DNA of 33,475 bases from positions 1-33,475 of the forward strand of contig DATILL010000043.1 in assembly GCA_035476575.1 (NCBI GenBank). The letters are read 5' to 3'. Each line of letters opens with the position of its first letter. Positions within the stretch are counted from its first letter, which is position 1. Positions 30,722-33,475 of the stretch are shown one piece after another. The position numbers and the translations under genes were made by a program. The stretch comes from DATILL01 sp035476575 (GTDB lineage: Bacteria > Actinomycetota > Actinomycetes > Mycobacteriales > JACQDL01). The notes beneath the pieces are model-generated. The model did not search any database. It worked only from the letters and a program-made list of their open reading frames with translations, and had not been told where the DNA came from.

Positions 30722-31378
30722 GTGCACATCGTCTCGGCTCCGCAGCTACTGAACCCGAGCTATCTGGTCGACACGTTCGGCCTGCTCGGGATCCTCCTGA
30801 TCGTCTTCGCCGAATGCGGGCTGCTCGTTGGGTTCTTCCTGCCTGGCGACACGCTGCTGTTCTCGGCCGGGCTGCTGGTCTCGCAGGGGACGTTCGACGT
30901 GCCGGTGTGGCTGCTGTGCACGCTGGTCGCGGCGGCCGCCATCCTAGGCAACCTGGTGGGCTACGGCATCGGCTACAAGGCTGGCCCGCTGGTCTTCAAC
31001 AAGCCCGACTCGGCGCTGTTCAAGCACGAGCACGTGGAGCGGTCGCACGCATTCTTCGAGCGCTGGGGCGCCGCGGCGATCGTGCTGGCGCGGTTCGTGC
31101 CGATCGTCCGGACGTTCGTGACGGCGATGGCCGGCGCCAGCCGGATGAGCCTACGCACCTACGTGGTCTACTCCGTGCTCGGTGGGCTGCTGTGGGGCGT
31201 GTCGGTGCCGTTGTCCGGCTACTACCTGGGCAAGGTCCCGGTGGTCCGGGACCACGTCGAGATCATCCTGGTCGGTGCGGTCCTGGTCGTGGTGTTCTTC
31301 GCGATCCTGCCGGTGGCCTTCGAGGTATGGCGCCGCCGCCGGCTCCGCCGTACCACGGACGCGCCCACCCCTCGGTGA
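30722..31378 (+). CDS. DedA/SNARE-associated family membrane protein
   Basis: A 218-aa inner-membrane protein, a DedA-family undecaprenyl-phosphate or lipid scramblase relative. The family signature LLVGFFLPGDTLLFSAGLLV near 35-55 is followed by GYKAGPLVFN, then FERWGAAAIVLARFVPIVRT with the conserved Arg and a G-rich turn (FVTAMAGASRM). About five to six membrane helices; a basic tail RRRRLRR. GTG 30722. It converges on the ribokinase. Confidence 0.93.
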   Translation: MHIVSAPQLLNPSYLVDTFGLLGILLIVFAECGLLVGFFLPGDTLLFSAGLLVSQGTFDVPVWLLCTLVAAAAILGNLVGYGIGYKAGPLVFNKPDSALFKHEHVERSHAFFERWGAAAIVLARFVPIVRTFVTAMAGASRMSLRTYVVYSVLGGLLWGVSVPLSGYYLGKVPVVRDHVEIILVGAVLVVVFFAILPVAFEVWRRRRLRRTTDAPTPR

Positions 31379-31392
31379 CCACCCGCCTCGCG

Positions 31393-32310
31393 TCAGGGGG
31401 GCTCGCCGAGGAACGCCGAGAGCTCGGCGGCGGTGGGCATCGCAGTCTGCGCGCCCGGCCGGGTGCAGGCCAGGGCCGCCGCCGCACAGGCCCGCCGGAC
31501 CGCCTCAGCCGGCAGCACACCACCGGCAAGGCCGAGCGCCAACGCGGCGGTGAAGGTGTCACCCGCCCCGACCGTGTCCACCGCCTCAACCGCGAAGCCG
31601 GCCACCTCACCGGCCGCGCCGTCCCGCTCGGCCCAGCTCGCGCCGGCCGCACCGCGAGTCACCACCGCCAGCTTCGGTCCGAGCGCTGTCAGATCGGCCG
31701 GTGTGGCGTCCGGGCCAGCCAGTGTCTCCGCCTCACCGGCGTTGGTCACCAGCACCGACGCCGTACTGAGCAGGGCCCGCACGCCGAGCGGCACCGGGGT
31801 GGGCAACGGCGCGGCGTTCAGCACCACCTCGACGCCGGCCTCCCGGGCGAGCTGGGCCGCCTCGCCGGACACGTCGTAGCGCAGCTCGAGCTGGAGCAGC
31901 AGCAGGTCGGCTGAGGTGATGGCGGCGCGGTGCGGGTTCAGGTCGTGCGGGGCGAGCGTGTGGTTGGCGCCGGGCAGCACGGTGATGCTGTTCTCGCCGT
32001 CCGGGCGTACGCCGATAAGGGCTGCGCCGCTGAGGGTGTCAGGCACGACCAGGACACGGCCAACGTCGACTCCCTCCGCCCGCTGCCAGCTCAGCAGGTC
32101 GGCGCCGTTCGGGTCGGCCCCGACCGCGCCGACGAAGGTTACCTCGGCCCCTAGCCGGCGGGCCGCCACTGCCTGGTTACCACCCTTGCCACCGGGCAGC
32201 CGGTCCGCGCCAGTGCCGAGCACGGTCTCGCCCGGCCTGGGCAGCTCCGGTACCCGGACCACGACGTCGCAGTTCAGGCTTCCGACAACGGTGATCCTGG
32301 CCGGCCTCAC
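31393..32310 (-). CDS. rbsK: Ribokinase (PfkB family)
   Basis: A 305-aa PfkB sugar kinase. Motifs: RITVVGSLNCDVVVRV at the start, PGGKGGNQAVAARRLGAEV near 38, and the catalytic DTVGAGDTFTAALALGLAGG near 250 with the conserved Asp. Ribose is the likely substrate. GTG 32310 follows an AGGGTGAG SD. A start 24 nt upstream (GTG 32334) would overlap the preceding stop as GTGA and be coupled; both are possible. Confidence 0.92.
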   Translation of the reverse strand: MRPARITVVGSLNCDVVVRVPELPRPGETVLGTGADRLPGGKGGNQAVAARRLGAEVTFVGAVGADPNGADLLSWQRAEGVDVGRVLVVPDTLSGAALIGVRPDGENSITVLPGANHTLAPHDLNPHRAAITSADLLLLQLELRYDVSGEAAQLAREAGVEVVLNAAPLPTPVPLGVRALLSTASVLVTNAGEAETLAGPDATPADLTALGPKLAVVTRGAAGASWAERDGAAGEVAGFAVEAVDTVGAGDTFTAALALGLAGGVLPAEAVRRACAAAALACTRPGAQTAMPTAAELSAFLGEPP

Positions 32311-32330
32311 CGTGGGCTCACCCTGGAGGC

Positions 32331-32585
32331 TCACCGGGCGACGTGCTCCCCAACTGATCTCACGTCCACGCCGAAGAAGGTGCACGACCCGGACCTCGCG
32401 CAGCTCAGCACGGCGACGCGCTGCCACCACACTGCCGCGACCAGCACCGCAACCACGGCGAGCAAACCGAGCTTGAGCACGATCTTCTGCACCAGGAAGC
32501 CGATGACCAGCCCGAGCACTACCAGCCCGACGAGGATGACGACGGCGACGGTCTTGACCTGCCCGACGTCGAGGGTCTCGATCAC
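32331..32585 (-). CDS. Small two-helix membrane protein
   Basis: An 84-aa protein: a short N-terminus, TVAVVILVGLVVLGLVIGFL and KLGLLAVVAVLVAAVWWQRV membrane segments, and a Cys-containing end (SCARSGSCTFFGVDV) outside or in the periplasm. GTG 32585. It lies directly upstream of the ribokinase in the same direction. Unknown function; likely real from its coding character and position. Confidence 0.7.
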   Translation of the reverse strand: MIETLDVGQVKTVAVVILVGLVVLGLVIGFLVQKIVLKLGLLAVVAVLVAAVWWQRVAVLSCARSGSCTFFGVDVRSVGEHVAR

Positions 32586-32595
32586 GCCGGGCACC

Positions 32596-33396
32596 TTACC
32601 CGCTTGCTGTCCGACTCCCGCAGCCGAGTGTCCAGTGGTAAAGCGCCATCGCCACCGAGGTGGCCAGGTTGTAGCTGGACAGCTTCGGACGCATCGGCAG
32701 CGCCAGCAGCGCGTCGGCCCGCTGCCGCAGCCCAGCGGAGAGCCCGCGGCGTTCCGAGCCGAAGGCGAGGACCGCGTCGGTCGGGATCGCGGTGGCGCGG
32801 ATGTCCTCGCCTGCGGCATCCAGCGCAAGCAGCGGGCGGGACCGGACGTCGAGCAGCGCGGCGAGGTCCGCCAGCCGTAGCACCGGGATGGCAAAGTGCA
32901 GCCCCGCACTGCCGCGGACCGCAGTGGGGTGCCACGGGTCGACTGAGCCGATGGTCGCGACGCCGGCCGCACCCAGCCCGGCGGCCACCCGGATGACCGC
33001 GCCGATGTTGCCGAGGTGCCGCGGATCGTCAAGCAGCACGAACGGTGCCGGGGTGGCGGCGCCCGGGCCGGGGAGCTCGGCGGCGGTGCCCGGGCGGCGG
33101 GCCAGCGCGGCGATCCTGGTCGGCGAGGAGCCGCTGACCAGCCGAGCCAGGGTGGCCCCGTCGGTTTCGGCCATGCGGGCGCTGAGGGCAGGGACGACGT
33201 CCGTGGCCAGCCGCTCGGCGAGCGCCAGCACGTGTGCGCGGTCGGCCGTGACGATGAGCTCGACCGGTGCCCCGAACCGGAGCGCGTGCTTGACCGGGTG
33301 GAACCCGTCCAGCACAACCGCGTCCGCCCTGCCGGCAATCTCGGCCCACCGTGCCGCCACGTCCACGCCGCCCATCCTGGCATCCAGCGTGGTCAC
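32596..33396 (-). CDS. TrmH/SpoU-type RNA 2'-O-methyltransferase
   Basis: A 266-aa SPOUT enzyme: an N-terminal RNA-binding-like part (ADAVVLDGFHPVKHALRFG) and a C-terminal SpoU knot with motif 1 LDDPRHLGNIGAVIRVAAGL, motif 2 VLAFGSERRGLS and motif 3 LSSYNLATSVAMALYHW. It methylates a ribose in tRNA or rRNA; which one is not decidable. GTG 33396. It is 10 bp upstream of the small membrane protein gene and probably heads that transcript. Confidence 0.93.
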   Translation of the reverse strand: MTTLDARMGGVDVAARWAEIAGRADAVVLDGFHPVKHALRFGAPVELIVTADRAHVLALAERLATDVVPALSARMAETDGATLARLVSGSSPTRIAALARRPGTAAELPGPGAATPAPFVLLDDPRHLGNIGAVIRVAAGLGAAGVATIGSVDPWHPTAVRGSAGLHFAIPVLRLADLAALLDVRSRPLLALDAAGEDIRATAIPTDAVLAFGSERRGLSAGLRQRADALLALPMRPKLSSYNLATSVAMALYHWTLGCGSRTASG

Positions 33397-33406
33397 CTGT
33401 GCGCCG

Positions 33407-33467
33407 TGTGGTGACCTCTTGGGGTCCCGGAACCCCCATAGGTCACCACATGGCGTTGTGGTGACCT
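33407..33467. repeat. Three TGTGGTGACCT elements at the window end, two forming an inverted repeat
   Basis: TGTGGTGACCT at 33407-33417, its reverse complement at 33440-33450 and a third direct copy at 33457-33467. Between the first two, GGGGT / ACCCC can extend the stem. A shorter GGTCACC lies at 33391-33397, in the methyltransferase start. It may be a terminator from the gene beyond the window or a regulatory or repetitive palindrome; the cut-off prevents a decision. Confidence 0.6.
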
Positions 33468-33475
33468 GTTGTTGG

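Overview
The window is high-GC actinobacterial DNA, densely coding, with many GTG/TTG starts. It carries the mycothiol genes mshD and mshA, a GlnR-type regulator, and two gene orders that I recognise from Mycobacterium tuberculosis and other Actinobacteria. The first is the Rv0812-Rv0819-like block, in the order mshD, glnR, LmeA-like, thioredoxin, sulfurtransferase, DUF1416, nitrobindin-like, pabC. The second is the Rv0474-Rv0489-like block, in the order XRE regulator, HBHA-like, DUF2516, murB, SDR, mshA, YbjN-like, gpmA. Gene content fits a non-mycobacterial actinomycete (Micromonosporales-like is plausible), but the genus cannot be fixed from sequence reading alone.

Layout. 1-2858 (minus): pstS (its 3' end lies outside the window) behind a PHO box, and glnR-mshD overlapping by 4 nt. 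3066-7235 (mostly plus): a membrane protein, an LmeA-like protein, a cupredoxin lipoprotein (minus), an anchored thioredoxin, then a sulfur operon led by a tiny cysteine-containing leader peptide and closed by an 18-bp terminator hairpin. 7400-12912: DsrE-like, a 35-aa membrane peptide, nitrobindin-like protein, lipoprotein, pabC, Fur-family regulator, ygfZ and a BKACE/DUF849 enzyme. 12933-20143: an accessory stretch with a large AAA+ ATPase, an IS1380-like transposase remnant, a DUF222/HNH (13E12-type) gene, a two-gene unit (nucleoside deoxyribosyltransferase-like plus PPDK_N/ATP-grasp-like), and a membrane-anchored unknown. 20308-28785: the second conserved block, interrupted by an apparently intact VapBC pair. 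28809-29292: a decayed second toxin-antitoxin pair. 29297-33475: GlcD-like oxidase, DedA, ribokinase, a small membrane protein and a SpoU rRNA/tRNA methyltransferase.

How the genes work together. The conserved parts join phosphate and nitrogen control (PHO box-pstS, GlnR), thiol and sulfur metabolism (MshA, MshD, thioredoxin, sulfurtransferase, DsrE-like), folate (PabC, YgfZ) and cell wall (MurB, LmeA-like). The most notable items are: a probable cysteine-responsive leader whose coding sequence is perfectly complementary to the Shine-Dalgarno (SD) region of the next gene; an internally deleted DUF4395 gene; a 14-bp triplication at the mshA/ybjN junction that creates a chain of TAATG stop-start signals; 15-bp in-frame minisatellites inside ygfZ and murB; and the deoxyribosyltransferase-like/PPDK_N-like pair, which is the best candidate here for an undescribed system.
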